Below, one piece after another: positions 17,505-26,674 of a DNA stretch of 64,000 nt (within the stretch, counting starts at the first letter, position 1; every line of letters starts with the position of its first letter). The stretch comes from Steroidobacteraceae bacterium (GTDB lineage Bacteria > Pseudomonadota > Gammaproteobacteria > Steroidobacterales > Steroidobacteraceae): positions 1,922,001-1,986,000 of the forward strand of contig JAWLAG010000001.1 in NCBI GenBank assembly GCA_041395505.1, read 5' to 3'. Below the pieces are notes generated by a model, which did not search any database, was not told the origin of the DNA, and worked only from the letters and a program-made list of their open reading frames with translations. A program made the translations under genes and the position numbers.

Positions 17505-18245
17505 ATGGACAAATTACTCTACATTGCCATGTCGGGTGCGAAGGAGTCGCTTCGCGCGCAGACTGCGGTAAGTCACAACCTCGCCAATGCAACGACGACC
17601 GCGTTCAAGGCCGACCTAAATGCATTCATGGCCCGCGACATTGCCGGACCCGGCTATCACAGCCGCGCCTATGCCACGACCTCCACGACAGGCTGGAATC
17701 TCGATGCCGGCGCGCTGGAGGCAACTGGCCGCGATCTCGACGTCGCAATCAATGGTTCCGGTTGGATCGCAGTTCAGGCACAGGACGGATCGGAAGCCTA
17801 TACCCGGGCCGGCGACCTGCGCATTCAGGCAAGTGGCCTGCTGACCAACGGTGCCGGACACGTGATTCTTGGTGACGGCGGGCCGATCACCATCCCGCCG
17901 TCAAGTTCACTGCTCATTGGTCGTGACGGAACCATTTCGGCGGTCGCACTGGGGCAGTCACCGCAAAGCGCTGCGCCAGTTGCCCGCATCAAGTTGGTCG
18001 ATCCGCCGCCAGACACACTGCAACGCGGCGCCGACGGGCTGTTTCGAATGCGTGATGGCTCGACCGCCGAGGCCAGTGCGAGCGTCGCTGTCAGCAGCGG
18101 TGCCCTCGAGACGAGCAACGTCAACACCGCCCAGGCTTTGGTTGACATGATAGAAATTTCGAGACGCTACGATTTGCAGGTTCGAATGATTCGCAACGCG
18201 GAAGAAAATGCAACCAGCAGCGCACGTCTGCTGCAAATGGGTTAG
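17505..18245 (+). CDS. flgF: Flagellar distal/proximal rod protein FlgF
   Basis: The 246-residue protein begins MDKLLYIAMSGAKESLRAQ, has the rod signature VSHNLANATTTAFKADL and ends with ALETSNVNTAQALVDMIEIS. FlgF is a rod subunit bridging the proximal and distal rod. The ATG at 17505 is preferred over the overlapping GTG at 17502, because it gives the standard N-terminus. Confidence 0.94.
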   Translation: MDKLLYIAMSGAKESLRAQTAVSHNLANATTTAFKADLNAFMARDIAGPGYHSRAYATTSTTGWNLDAGALEATGRDLDVAINGSGWIAVQAQDGSEAYTRAGDLRIQASGLLTNGAGHVILGDGGPITIPPSSSLLIGRDGTISAVALGQSPQSAAPVARIKLVDPPPDTLQRGADGLFRMRDGSTAEASASVAVSSGALETSNVNTAQALVDMIEISRRYDLQVRMIRNAEENATSSARLLQMG

Positions 18246-18268
18246 ACCGGTACTATGAGGATCTTTCA

Positions 18269-19054
18269 ATGAATACAGCATTATGGGCAGCCAAGACCGG
18301 ACTCGATGCGCAGCAAACGCGCATGAGTGTCACCGCACACAATCTAGCCAACGTCAATACCAATGGCTTCAAAAAGGGTCGCGCAGTATTCGAGGATCTC
18401 CTTTATCAAAACGTTCGGCAGGTTGGTGCTGCGACATCGCAAGATACCCAGGCGCCGACAGGTCTGTCATTGGGCACCGGCGCGAGGGTCGTCGCGACGG
18501 AAAAGTCGTACACCCAGGGCGGGCTGACGACAACCGGCAACGCATTGGACGTCGCTATCAACGGTCGTGGCTTTTTGCAGATCCAGCTCCCGGATGGAAC
18601 GTCGGCCTATACGCGTGATGGCTCGTTGCAAATCAACTCGCAGGGTCAGCTGGTGACCGCGAGCGGCTACATCGTTCAGCCGGGCATAAGTATTCCTGAC
18701 GGCGCGCAGAGCGTGAGCATCTCGACAGATGGCGTTGTAAGCGCGCAGATCGCCGGCCAGGCAGCACCGGTACAGGTGGGCCAGCTGCAGCTCGTCGATT
18801 TCATCAACCCGGCTGGATTGCAACCGCGAGGCGAGAACCTGCTGATGGAATCAGCGGCAAGCGGAACAGCACAGGCAAGCACTCCGGGACTGAACGGTCT
18901 CGGCACAGTCGTCCAGGGCGCGCTCGAGGCTTCCAATGTCAATGTGGTCGAGGAGCTCGTCGCAATGATCGAGACGCAAAGAGCCTACGAGATGAACTCA
19001 AAGGCGATCTCAACGACGGACCAGATGCTCGAGTACCTGACCAACAGGCTGTGA
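18269..19054 (+). CDS. flgG: Flagellar distal rod protein FlgG
   Basis: The 261-residue protein has the near-universal FlgG start NTALWAAKTGLDAQQTRMSV, HNLANVNTNGFKKGRAVFEDL and the C-terminal GALEASNVNVVEELVAMIET. It forms the distal rod that crosses the periplasm; 261 residues is the standard size. The preceding 23-base gap carries AGGATC ahead of the ATG. Confidence 0.97.
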   Translation: MNTALWAAKTGLDAQQTRMSVTAHNLANVNTNGFKKGRAVFEDLLYQNVRQVGAATSQDTQAPTGLSLGTGARVVATEKSYTQGGLTTTGNALDVAINGRGFLQIQLPDGTSAYTRDGSLQINSQGQLVTASGYIVQPGISIPDGAQSVSISTDGVVSAQIAGQAAPVQVGQLQLVDFINPAGLQPRGENLLMESAASGTAQASTPGLNGLGTVVQGALEASNVNVVEELVAMIETQRAYEMNSKAISTTDQMLEYLTNRL

Positions 19055-19064
19055 GAGAACGACA

Positions 19065-19757
19065 GTGCACGATAGAGATCACTTGAGCCTGCTGCTGCAG
19101 CTGTTCGCTGCAACCAGCATCACGCTGTTGCTCGCTTCATGCAGTCTGGGGCGTGCACCAGAACCCGACGACCCGGATTGGGTCGAGCCGATTGAGACGC
19201 CGGCCGCGGCCGCCGGTACGATTTATCGCGCTGGGATGGACCAGCAACTGTTCGAAAACATGACCGCGCGGCGCGTCGGCGATATTCTGACCGTGCGACT
19301 GCAGGAGCGCACCAACGCCAGTAAGAGCGCGGAAACTTCGACTGAAAAGTCCACCAATATCGACTTGCCTGGTATGGAACTGGCCGGTCGGCCGGTCACC
19401 GTCAACGGCACTCCGATTCTGGATGCCAACCTCGGGCACAGCAGCGACTTTGCCGGCAAAGGCAGCAGCACGCAGAGCAACAGGCTGGACGGTGACGTCA
19501 CCGTTACGGTAGTTCGCCGCCTATCCAACGGCAATCTGCTGATCCGTGGCCAAAAATGGCTGGCGCTCAATCAGGGGCGCGAATTCGTTCGATTGCAGGG
19601 CGTGATTCGCCCATACGATATCGAACCGGATAACAGCGTACCTTCCTACAAGGTGGCAAGCGCCCGCATTGGATACGGGGGCCGTGGTGCAATTGCAAGC
19701 GCCAATGCGCCTAGCTGGCTGGCACGATTCTTCAATTCGCCGTTGACGCCATTCTAG
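19065..19757 (+). CDS. flgH: Flagellar L-ring lipoprotein FlgH
   Basis: The 230-residue outer-membrane ring protein has a signal peptide ending in the lipobox LLASC (Cys about residue 26). Conserved FlgH stretches are visible: DILTVRLQERTNASKSAET, GDVTVTVVRRLSNGNLLIRG and GVIRPYDIEPDN, where the family usually has RPxDI. It uses a GTG start at 19065. It polymerises into the L ring around the distal rod, with FlgI forming the P ring below it. Confidence 0.95.
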   Translation: MHDRDHLSLLLQLFAATSITLLLASCSLGRAPEPDDPDWVEPIETPAAAAGTIYRAGMDQQLFENMTARRVGDILTVRLQERTNASKSAETSTEKSTNIDLPGMELAGRPVTVNGTPILDANLGHSSDFAGKGSSTQSNRLDGDVTVTVVRRLSNGNLLIRGQKWLALNQGREFVRLQGVIRPYDIEPDNSVPSYKVASARIGYGGRGAIASANAPSWLARFFNSPLTPF

Positions 19758-19765
19758 GAGTGAAG

Positions 19766-20890
19766 GTGATACATCCGAAATTTCATGGCGACTTGCTACG
19801 TGTAATCTTCGCATTTGTCTGTGTCGCTGGCGCCCCATTTGCATTCGCAGATCGCGTAAAGGATCTGGCGTCGGTAGCTGGAGTGCGCGGAAATCAACTC
19901 GTGGGGTATGGTCTGGTGGTGGGACTCGATGGAACGGGCGATCAGACCAGCCAGGCACCTTTCACCGTACAAAGCATCAAGAACATGTTGACGCGCTTCG
20001 GAGTGACAATTCCGCCAAACGTCAATCCTCAGCTCAAGAATGTCGCCGCCGTCACTGTCCACGCAGAGCTTCCCGCGTTTGCCAAAGTAGGACAAACCAT
20101 CGATGTTACCGTGTCATCAATCGGAAATGCCGGCAGCTTGCTCGGAGGCAGTCTGTTGATGACGCCATTGAAAGGCCTGGATGGCGAGGTATACGCGATG
20201 GCTCAGGGAAGCCTGCTTGTCGGCGGCTTCGGCGTGTCCGGCAAGGATGGCTCGCGTATCGCCGTCAATGTGCCAAGTGGCGGGCGCATTCCCGACGGCG
20301 CCACCGTAGAACGCGAAGTACCGATGTCGATTTCGACACTGCCGAATGTCACGTTGAACCTCAATACGGCTGACTTTGCGACAGCTTCACGTTTGGTGGA
20401 CAAGATCAATTCCACGTTTGGGGAAGCGACGGCGCAGGCTTTGGACGCGGTGTCGATCAGCGTTGAGGCACCGGTGGTGCCTGCACAACGTGTCGCATTT
20501 CTCGCCGCGCTCGAGGCACTCGAAATCGAGCCCGACGATGCACCGGCGCGGGTCATCGTGAACTCCAGGACTGGAACCATCGTAATCGGATCCAATGTGC
20601 GCGTGCAACCAGCTGCGGTCACTCATGGCTCGCTCGCTGTCACTATTACAGAGCGAGTGGAGGTGTCCCAGCCTAATGCACTCGCCCAGGGCGACACGGT
20701 CGCCGCTCGGGCATCGAGCGTGGACGTGACGCAACCGGAGGCGCGCATGTTTCTCCTCGAAAAGGGCGTGAATCTTGACGAGATCGTACGCGCCGTGAAC
20801 CAGGTTGGCGCAGCACCCGGTGATCTCGTCGCTATTCTCGAGGCACTCAAGCAAGCCGGCGCTCTACGCGCGGAGTTGGTTGTGATATGA
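19766..20890 (+). CDS. flgI: Flagellar P-ring protein FlgI
   Basis: The roughly 374-residue protein has a signal peptide (FAFVCVAGAPFAFA) and the FlgI body: RVKDLASVAGVRGNQLVGYG, VVGLDGTGDQT and the long stretch of MLTRFGVTIPP and NVAAVTVHAELPAFAKVGQ. It forms the P ring in the peptidoglycan layer with help from FlgA. GTG at 19766 is chosen because an AGGAG lies at ideal distance; GTG at 19760 would overlap that site. Its end overlaps flgJ by four bases. Confidence 0.95.
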   Translation: MIHPKFHGDLLRVIFAFVCVAGAPFAFADRVKDLASVAGVRGNQLVGYGLVVGLDGTGDQTSQAPFTVQSIKNMLTRFGVTIPPNVNPQLKNVAAVTVHAELPAFAKVGQTIDVTVSSIGNAGSLLGGSLLMTPLKGLDGEVYAMAQGSLLVGGFGVSGKDGSRIAVNVPSGGRIPDGATVEREVPMSISTLPNVTLNLNTADFATASRLVDKINSTFGEATAQALDAVSISVEAPVVPAQRVAFLAALEALEIEPDDAPARVIVNSRTGTIVIGSNVRVQPAAVTHGSLAVTITERVEVSQPNALAQGDTVAARASSVDVTQPEARMFLLEKGVNLDEIVRAVNQVGAAPGDLVAILEALKQAGALRAELVVI

Positions 20891-21819
20891 GCGCACCGCC
20901 AGCAATCTCCTTGGCCACGCCAGGCATTCCGGTAACGACGAATGCAAAACCAGTCGAGACGCTGCCGCCCAATCGAACCTCGGATCTCAAGCAGGCAGCA
21001 CGTGAATTCGAAAGCCTGTTCGTCAACATGATGCTCAGATCGATGCGCGAGGCCAGCTTCGGAGATCCCAATTTCGACAGTTCCGGGGGCGATCTATATC
21101 GGGATATGTTCGATGAGCAAATCGCCAGGAGCATGTCCCGCCGCGGTGGCCTGGGAATCGCAGAAATACTGATACGCCAACTCGATACGAACCTTCAGAC
21201 CGGGGCGACGCAAGATCACGCCACGGTGCCGTCAGCGCAAGCGGCGATTCGCTCCCCAATAGCAGCCGCAATGGCCGTGCAGGGCGGCAACAGTGGCGAC
21301 TATCGGCAGGATTTCGTCGCGCGAATTCTTCCAGCGGCCAAACAGGCCGCGAAAGCGCTCGGCTCGGATGTGCGATCCGTCATAGCCCATGCCGCATTGG
21401 AAACAGGATGGGGACGCTCGATGCCAATGGCGGCCAATGGCACCAGCAGCAACAATCTGTTTGGAATCAAGACAGGCAAGGGATGGAACGGCGAGGCGGC
21501 AAGGGCAGCGACTGTCGAACACGTCAACGGTAAGGACGTGCAGAAAATTCAGGAATTTCGCTCTTATCCGTCTTTGGAGAGAAGCATCGCCGATTATGTG
21601 CACTTGCTGACCGGCAGTAAGCGCTACCGCGAAGCACTCGGTACCGCGGATGATACTCACGCGTTTGCTCGAGCCTTGCAGGCCGGGGGCTATGCCACCG
21701 ACCCAAATTATGCGGGCAAGCTCTCACGCGTGGCCGCAACGGTTGACGCATTGCTCGCAAACACCGATCTAAAGTTGCGAACTGCGACGCCGTTAACGTC
21801 TTCGACAGAAGTCGGCTAA
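20887..21819 (+). CDS. flgJ: Flagellar rod assembly protein / muramidase FlgJ
   Basis: The 310-residue, two-domain form of FlgJ. Residues about 30-105 are the rod-binding domain (QAAREFESLFVNMMLRSMRE, GGDLYRDMFDEQIARSMS). Residues about 145-300 form the glucosaminidase domain, with the catalytic-Glu helix AHAALETGWGRSMP near residue 172 and NNLFGIKTGKGWNG. It caps the growing rod and opens the peptidoglycan. The dual-domain type is typical of beta- and gammaproteobacteria. Coupled to flgI by ATGA. Confidence 0.95.
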   Translation: MSAPPAISLATPGIPVTTNAKPVETLPPNRTSDLKQAAREFESLFVNMMLRSMREASFGDPNFDSSGGDLYRDMFDEQIARSMSRRGGLGIAEILIRQLDTNLQTGATQDHATVPSAQAAIRSPIAAAMAVQGGNSGDYRQDFVARILPAAKQAAKALGSDVRSVIAHAALETGWGRSMPMAANGTSSNNLFGIKTGKGWNGEAARAATVEHVNGKDVQKIQEFRSYPSLERSIADYVHLLTGSKRYREALGTADDTHAFARALQAGGYATDPNYAGKLSRVAATVDALLANTDLKLRTATPLTSSTEVG

Positions 21820-21835
21820 CCTCCCGGGAGCCATT

Positions 21836-23719
21836 GTGCCGGATATTCTCAGAACTGGTCTTTCCGGCTTGCTGGCATTCCAGCGGGCCCTGGATACGAC
21901 GAGCCATAACATCGCCAATGCGAACACTCCCGGCTATTCGCGCCAGCGGGTGGAATTCGCAACCCGCCCCGCATTCCCAGCCGGAAACGGTTTTATCGGT
22001 GCCGGGGTTGAGGTGAGTACCGTGCGCCGCTTGACCAGTGAATATCTGGTGCAGCAAGCCCGGACATCGGGAACCGACCTCAGCGAACTTGATACGTTGG
22101 CGGCACGCGCCGAGCAGTTGAGCAATCTGCTGGGCGACTCGAGCTCCGGGCTGTCTGCTGCCATCCAGCGATTCACGAACGCGACGCGGGAACTTGCGGC
22201 GCAACCAACATCTGAGGCCGCGCGCGCTGCGATGTTGGGCGAAGCTGCATCGATGATCGACCGCTTGAAGAGTTTCGACCGGCGAATCGAAGACCTGGAC
22301 CGGAGCTCTGGTGTAACCATCAACGCTGACGTCAACGAAATCAATACTCTTGCGCGCAGTATCGCAACGCTGAATTCGAAGATTGTTTCCTCCGGCGCCC
22401 AGGCCGGGCAGCCGCCGAACGACTTGCTAGACGAACGGGACCGAAAACTGGACGAACTGGCAAAGCATATTGCCATCAGTACGGTGGTCCAGGACGGCAA
22501 TAGTGTCAGTGTTTTCATCGCCAATGGTCAGCCACTGGTGCTAAATACCTCGGTCAATGAAATGGTTGTCACGGCGGACAACTTCGACCCATCGCGAAGC
22601 CGCCTTAGTATGGGTGCCACTGACGTTGATATCACCGACTTTGTAGAAGGTGGTTCTCTGGGCGGCATGCTTGAGTTTCAACAGGGCATGCTGGACGACG
22701 TACGAACCGAACTGGGACGCGTGGCTTTTACGATCACACAGTCGGTCAATTCCGTACAGCAACGCGGTCTCGATCTTGACGGTAATCTGGGTCAATCGCT
22801 CTTCAACATCAGCTCGGCCAGAGCGCTGTCAGGGTCCGCCAACGCCGGCACTGCGAGCGTGACCGTCGATCGGGTTGATATCGGTCAGTTGGAGGCCAGT
22901 GATTTCCGTCTCGAATTCGACGGTAGCAGCTGGTCGTTGCGCCGATGGCCGGATGGTACCACTACGCCCCTGACTGGCAGCGGAACGGCTGCGGATCCGC
23001 TGCTGGGTGCGGGACTGTCAATGCTCGTGAGCGGCGCTCCGGTTGCAGGCGATCAGTTTCTCGTCAGGCCCTATGATGGGGTCATTTCGCAGCTAGGCGT
23101 GGGATTGTCGAGCGGCAGGCAACTCGCAGCCGCATCCGCGTTGCGGGCGGATTCGGGACCCGGTAACAGTGGCGCCGCCACGGCCGGCGTTCCGTCGGTG
23201 ACGGATCCGGCCAATCCGGCATTGCTTACGGATGTCGCCATTGCTTTCATTGACGGCACGAGCTACTCCATCAACGGATCGGGCAGTTTTGCATACACGC
23301 CAGGGCAACCCATTCAGGTCAACGGTTGGACGCTCGAGATCAATGGCGCCCCCATAGCGGGGGACAGTTTCACAGTTCGCCGCAACGCAGGTGCGGTCGG
23401 CGACAACAGTAACGCGGCCCTGATGGCAAGCAGTATCGACGAGCCGGTACTGAACGGCGGGAGGATATCCGCTGTTGGTGCAATCGACAGTTTCGTCAGT
23501 CGCTTGGCTTCGGACACTCGACGATACCAGGCCGCGCACGATGCACAGCAGCTGCTCTTCGATGAAGACATGGGGGCACGCGATGCGGTTTCCGGCGTCA
23601 ATCTCGATGAAGAAGCCGCCAACATGCTGCGCATGCAACAAGCTTATCAGGCGGCTGCGCAGGTCATCCGGGTTGCCGATACGTTGTTCGAATCGCTACT
23701 GGCGGCGACGAGGAGATAG
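21836..23719 (+). CDS. flgK: Hook-filament junction protein FlgK
   Basis: The 627-residue HAP1 protein has the N-terminal motif TTSHNIANANTPGYSRQRVE, a long variable middle and the C-terminal SGVNLDEEAANMLRMQQAYQ found in all FlgK. It forms the first junction zone between hook and filament and is a client of FlgN. The start is GTG with a GGGAG ribosome site. Length is somewhat above the enteric 547 residues because of a longer central domain. Confidence 0.95.
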   Translation: MPDILRTGLSGLLAFQRALDTTSHNIANANTPGYSRQRVEFATRPAFPAGNGFIGAGVEVSTVRRLTSEYLVQQARTSGTDLSELDTLAARAEQLSNLLGDSSSGLSAAIQRFTNATRELAAQPTSEAARAAMLGEAASMIDRLKSFDRRIEDLDRSSGVTINADVNEINTLARSIATLNSKIVSSGAQAGQPPNDLLDERDRKLDELAKHIAISTVVQDGNSVSVFIANGQPLVLNTSVNEMVVTADNFDPSRSRLSMGATDVDITDFVEGGSLGGMLEFQQGMLDDVRTELGRVAFTITQSVNSVQQRGLDLDGNLGQSLFNISSARALSGSANAGTASVTVDRVDIGQLEASDFRLEFDGSSWSLRRWPDGTTTPLTGSGTAADPLLGAGLSMLVSGAPVAGDQFLVRPYDGVISQLGVGLSSGRQLAAASALRADSGPGNSGAATAGVPSVTDPANPALLTDVAIAFIDGTSYSINGSGSFAYTPGQPIQVNGWTLEINGAPIAGDSFTVRRNAGAVGDNSNAALMASSIDEPVLNGGRISAVGAIDSFVSRLASDTRRYQAAHDAQQLLFDEDMGARDAVSGVNLDEEAANMLRMQQAYQAAAQVIRVADTLFESLLAATRR

Positions 23720-23722
23720 ACA

Positions 23723-24916
23723 GTGCGTATTTCCACCCGGGCATTCCACGAGTCCGCAATCGAGGCCATGAATCGCCAACAGGCCCGTCTGGCACAGACC
23801 CAGAATCAAATCGCAACAGGATTGCGATTCTCCTCGCCTGCGGACGATCCCGTTGCGGCCGTACAGGCGGCGGGCATCGAACGCGAACTGTCGGCTCAGG
23901 ACCAGTATCGGCGCAACGCCAATCTGGTCAGTATCCGGCTTAGCTACGAAGAGGCAGCGCTCGCGGATATCGGCAGTCTTGTGCAGCGCGCCCGCGAGCT
24001 TGCCGTTCAGGGCAACAACTCGGTCCTCGATTCCCGCTCCAGGCAGATGCTTGCCACCGAAATTCGAGGCATCCGCAACGAACTGATGGCCGTCGCCAAT
24101 CGCAGAGATCCTGCCGGAGAATATCTATTTGCGGGGCTGGCGTCGTTGACGCAACCATTTGCCGATGTCAACGGTTCGGTCATCTATAGTGGCGCCGACT
24201 CATCGCGCACCGTTCAAATTTCTGCCGAACGCTCCGTGTCAGATGGACATAGCGGCGCTCGCGTTTTCGAGCAGATCCCTGCCGGCAATGGCAACTTCTC
24301 AGTCAGTGCGGCGCCGACGAACAACGGCACTGGCTACGCCAGCGCGGGTGCGGTGATCGACCCGGCAACATGGACGGGAAGCGATTATCAAATCGATTTT
24401 GTCGCGGCCGATTCGTGGCAGGTAAGTGATGCAGCCGGTACGATCGTAGCGAGCGGCTCCTACACTCCCGGCTCGGCGATAGGCTTCGATGGAGCCGAGA
24501 TCGAGATCAACGGACAGCCGGCAGCCGGCGACAGTTTCGAGATCGCCGGTGCAGGATCGGTCAGCGCATTTGTCGCCCTGGACGATCTCGCGACAGCGCT
24601 CGAGGATCCATTGCCGGATTCGGCTGCGCTGGCCCGCGCGACAACGGCTATTACCCGCTCAATTGCCCAGCTCGACGAACTTGTAGACAACACATTGACA
24701 GTTCGAGCAGAAGTCGGTGTTCGACTTTCCGCGGCCCAGCTTGCGGAAGACTCCCAGGCGCAGCGGGGCGTCGATCTGGAGCAAGGCCTGTCCCGGATAA
24801 GGGACCTGGACTATGCGGCAGCGGTAAGCCACATGAATCAGCAATTACTTACGCTGCAGGCCGCACAGCAGTCCTATACGCGAATGACACAGTTATCGCT
24901 TTTCAACTATCTCTGA
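23723..24916 (+). CDS. flgL: Hook-filament junction protein FlgL
   Basis: The 397-residue flagellin-like protein has the N-terminal IATGLRFSSPADDPVAAVQA and the C-terminal DLDYAAAVSHMNQQLLTLQA and SYTRMTQLSLFNYL typical of FlgL/HAP3. It forms the second junction zone below the filament. It begins with GTG three bases after flgK and ends the rod-hook gene run; flagellin follows after a 185-bp gap with its own signals. Confidence 0.94.
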   Translation: MRISTRAFHESAIEAMNRQQARLAQTQNQIATGLRFSSPADDPVAAVQAAGIERELSAQDQYRRNANLVSIRLSYEEAALADIGSLVQRARELAVQGNNSVLDSRSRQMLATEIRGIRNELMAVANRRDPAGEYLFAGLASLTQPFADVNGSVIYSGADSSRTVQISAERSVSDGHSGARVFEQIPAGNGNFSVSAAPTNNGTGYASAGAVIDPATWTGSDYQIDFVAADSWQVSDAAGTIVASGSYTPGSAIGFDGAEIEINGQPAAGDSFEIAGAGSVSAFVALDDLATALEDPLPDSAALARATTAITRSIAQLDELVDNTLTVRAEVGVRLSAAQLAEDSQAQRGVDLEQGLSRIRDLDYAAAVSHMNQQLLTLQAAQQSYTRMTQLSLFNYL

Positions 24917-24976
24917 AACCTTTGAAACATCGTTCGTGACGAGGCCCGCAATTTGAGTCGTCGACGGCCGAACGGT

Positions 24977-25004
24977 TCAAGTCGGCTCAGGGATGCACCG
25001 ATAC
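24977..25004 (+). promoter_or_regulatory. Possible sigma-28 promoter of fliC
   Basis: TCAAG at 24977 and CCGATAC ending at 25004 resemble the FliA elements (TAAAG and GCCGATAA) with a spacing one base longer than ideal. A weaker related copy, CGAAG...GCCGAGAC, follows at 25011-25038. Flagellin genes are normally FliA-dependent, which supports one of these being the promoter. Neither match is perfect. Confidence 0.45.
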
Positions 25005-25050
25005 AGTCATCGAAGTCGTCGAGGATGCTTGCCGAGACGCTTCAAGTATG

Positions 25051-25070
25051 GCTCCGGGCGGTTCCGGAGC
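25051..25070 (+). other. Stem-loop in the fliC 5' leader
   Basis: A perfect 7-bp stem GCTCCGG / CCGGAGC encloses a six-base loop, 31 bases before the fliC ATG and upstream of its GAGGAG ribosome site. Leader hairpins often stabilise highly expressed mRNAs such as flagellin; whether this one does is not shown. Confidence 0.5.
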
Positions 25071-25101
25071 AAGCCATCAAAAGTTTGTGAGGAGACGCTC
25101 C

Positions 25102-26238
25102 ATGCCCCAAGTCATCAACACTAACGTGATGTCGTTGAATGCCCAGCGCAATCTGACGATGTCCGGTAGCCAGCTCGCAACGGCGTTGCAGCGGTTGTCA
25201 TCGGGTTTGCGCATCAACAGCGCAAAAGACGATGCCGCCGGTCTCGCCATTTCCGAGCGGTTCAGCACCCAGATCCGCGGCCTGAATCAGGCCGTGCGAA
25301 ACTCCAGCGACGGTATCTCCCTTGCCCAGACGGCGGAAGGTGCCTTGCAGGAAATCACCAACAACCTGCAGCGCATTCGTGAACTGGCCGTGCAGTCGCG
25401 TAACGCTACCAATAGCGCGTCGGATCGCGCAGCTCTGGATGCGGAAGCCCAGCAGCTGTCGAAAGAAATCCAGCGCGTTGCCGACCAGACTTCGTTCAAC
25501 GGCGTCAAGCTGCTGGACGGTACGTTTGCCACGCAGGTGTTTCAGGTCGGCGCGAATGCCGGCGAAACAATCGCAGTGTCCGCGTCGGTCAACGCCAATG
25601 TGGCCTCGCTCGGCACGCGCGATGAAGCGACCGTCTCAGGCGCTGCTGCGACTGCGTTCGACGATCTCGCCGCTGGCGACGTCACAATCAATGGCGTAGA
25701 TCTTGCTGCGATTTCCGGAGACACTACCGACGCAGAGCGTGCACAAAGCCTGCTGGCAGCGATCAATGACGTGTCCAACCAGACGGGCGTCATTGGCTAC
25801 CTGAACACCGCAGGCACGGGCATTGACCTCGTCGGCACCGGTGACATCGACATCGCCCTTTCGGGTGCCGCCACGACCGCCAATACCGGTCTGACCGCGG
25901 CAACGACAAACGCGGCCGCTGTGACCGGTTTTGCCACGCTGGCACTAACCTCCCAGCAGGGGGCGGACACAGCCATCAAGGCAATGGATGCAGCCCTTAA
26001 CGACGTCAATACCGGTCGCGCGGAACTCGGTGCCATCCAGAACCGTTTCACTTCGGTAATCGCCAACCTCAATACGGCTGTCGAGAACCTGAGCGCTTCG
26101 CGTAGCCGCATCCTCGATGCGGATTTCGCGGCAGAAACCGCTGCCCTCACGCGGGCGCAGATTCTGCAGCAGGCGGGAACGGCCATTCTGGCCCAGGCCA
26201 ATGCAGTGCCGCAGAACGTGTTGACGCTCTTGCGTTAA
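25102..26238 (+). CDS. fliC: Flagellin
   Basis: The 378-residue flagellin has both conserved ends: MPQVINTNVMSLNAQRNL, LQRLSSGLRINSAKDDAAGL and TQIRGLNQAVRNSSDGISLA at the N-terminus, and ILDADFAAETAALTRAQILQ plus the final NAVPQNVLTLLR at the C-terminus. The middle (about residues 180-290) is a short, Ala/Thr-rich variable domain. It is the filament subunit, exported with FliS as chaperone. The ATG at 25102 follows GAGGAG; the open frame upstream is not flagellin-like. It is the only flagellin gene in the window. Confidence 0.97.
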   Translation: MPQVINTNVMSLNAQRNLTMSGSQLATALQRLSSGLRINSAKDDAAGLAISERFSTQIRGLNQAVRNSSDGISLAQTAEGALQEITNNLQRIRELAVQSRNATNSASDRAALDAEAQQLSKEIQRVADQTSFNGVKLLDGTFATQVFQVGANAGETIAVSASVNANVASLGTRDEATVSGAAATAFDDLAAGDVTINGVDLAAISGDTTDAERAQSLLAAINDVSNQTGVIGYLNTAGTGIDLVGTGDIDIALSGAATTANTGLTAATTNAAAVTGFATLALTSQQGADTAIKAMDAALNDVNTGRAELGAIQNRFTSVIANLNTAVENLSASRSRILDADFAAETAALTRAQILQQAGTAILAQANAVPQNVLTLLR

Positions 26239-26261
26239 GCGTTTAGCAGCCAATGAGTGGA

Positions 26262-26286
26262 GGACGGCCGCATCGGGCGGCCGTCC
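26262..26286 (+). terminator. Strong GC hairpin between fliC and flaG
   Basis: A perfect 10-bp stem (GGACGGCCGC / GCGGCCGTCC) with a five-base loop begins 24 bases after the fliC stop. It lacks a proper U-tract (TTCC follows), so it may be a leaky terminator or a 3' stabiliser that sets high fliC and lower flaG-fliD levels. Confidence 0.6.
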
Positions 26287-26304
26287 TTCCGGGTGGAGAG
26301 GTCA

Positions 26305-26670
26305 ATGGCTACACCAGTGGAGCTGGCCGGCAATGCCCGCCAGCTGACGGTCAGTGACGCTACCAGGAGTGCAGGCGAGAAGCCCGCGCAGGACGCCCGT
26401 ACGGGCATTTCGGCCGTTGAGCGGCCAGCAGACGACCGACGCTCCGTCGCAGAGGCCGCGCGAAAGTTGCAGGAAGAGTTGGCGAGCCGCGGCCATGCCG
26501 TGCAATTCAGCATCGACAAGACCTCGGGCCATGTCGTTGTTAGCGTACGTGATACCAGTACCGGCGAGCTCATCCGGCAGATACCGAGTGAAGAAGCATT
26601 GCGCATCGCTGCGCACTTGACCGAAATGACCGATCAGTCGGCCGCGCTCATTCTCGATACGACGGCCTGA
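26305..26670 (+). CDS. flaG: FlaG-family flagellar protein
   Basis: The 121-residue small protein has the FlaG C-terminal domain: VQFSIDKTSGHVVVSVRDT and STGELIRQIPSEEALRIAAH. The N-terminal half is low-complexity and polar. FlaG proteins influence filament length and are found between fliC and fliD in Pseudomonas, Vibrio and Xanthomonas. The ATG at 26305 follows GGAGAG. Confidence 0.9.
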   Translation: MATPVELAGNARQLTVSDATRSAGEKPAQDARTGISAVERPADDRRSVAEAARKLQEELASRGHAVQFSIDKTSGHVVVSVRDTSTGELIRQIPSEEALRIAAHLTEMTDQSAALILDTTA

Positions 26671-26674
26671 GACG

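Noticed and set aside
19718..19740. TGGCACGATTCTTCAAT upstream of flgI as a sigma-54 promoter
   Set aside because: The -12 GC is missing (TTCA instead of TTGC), and the site lies within flgH in the middle of an operon.
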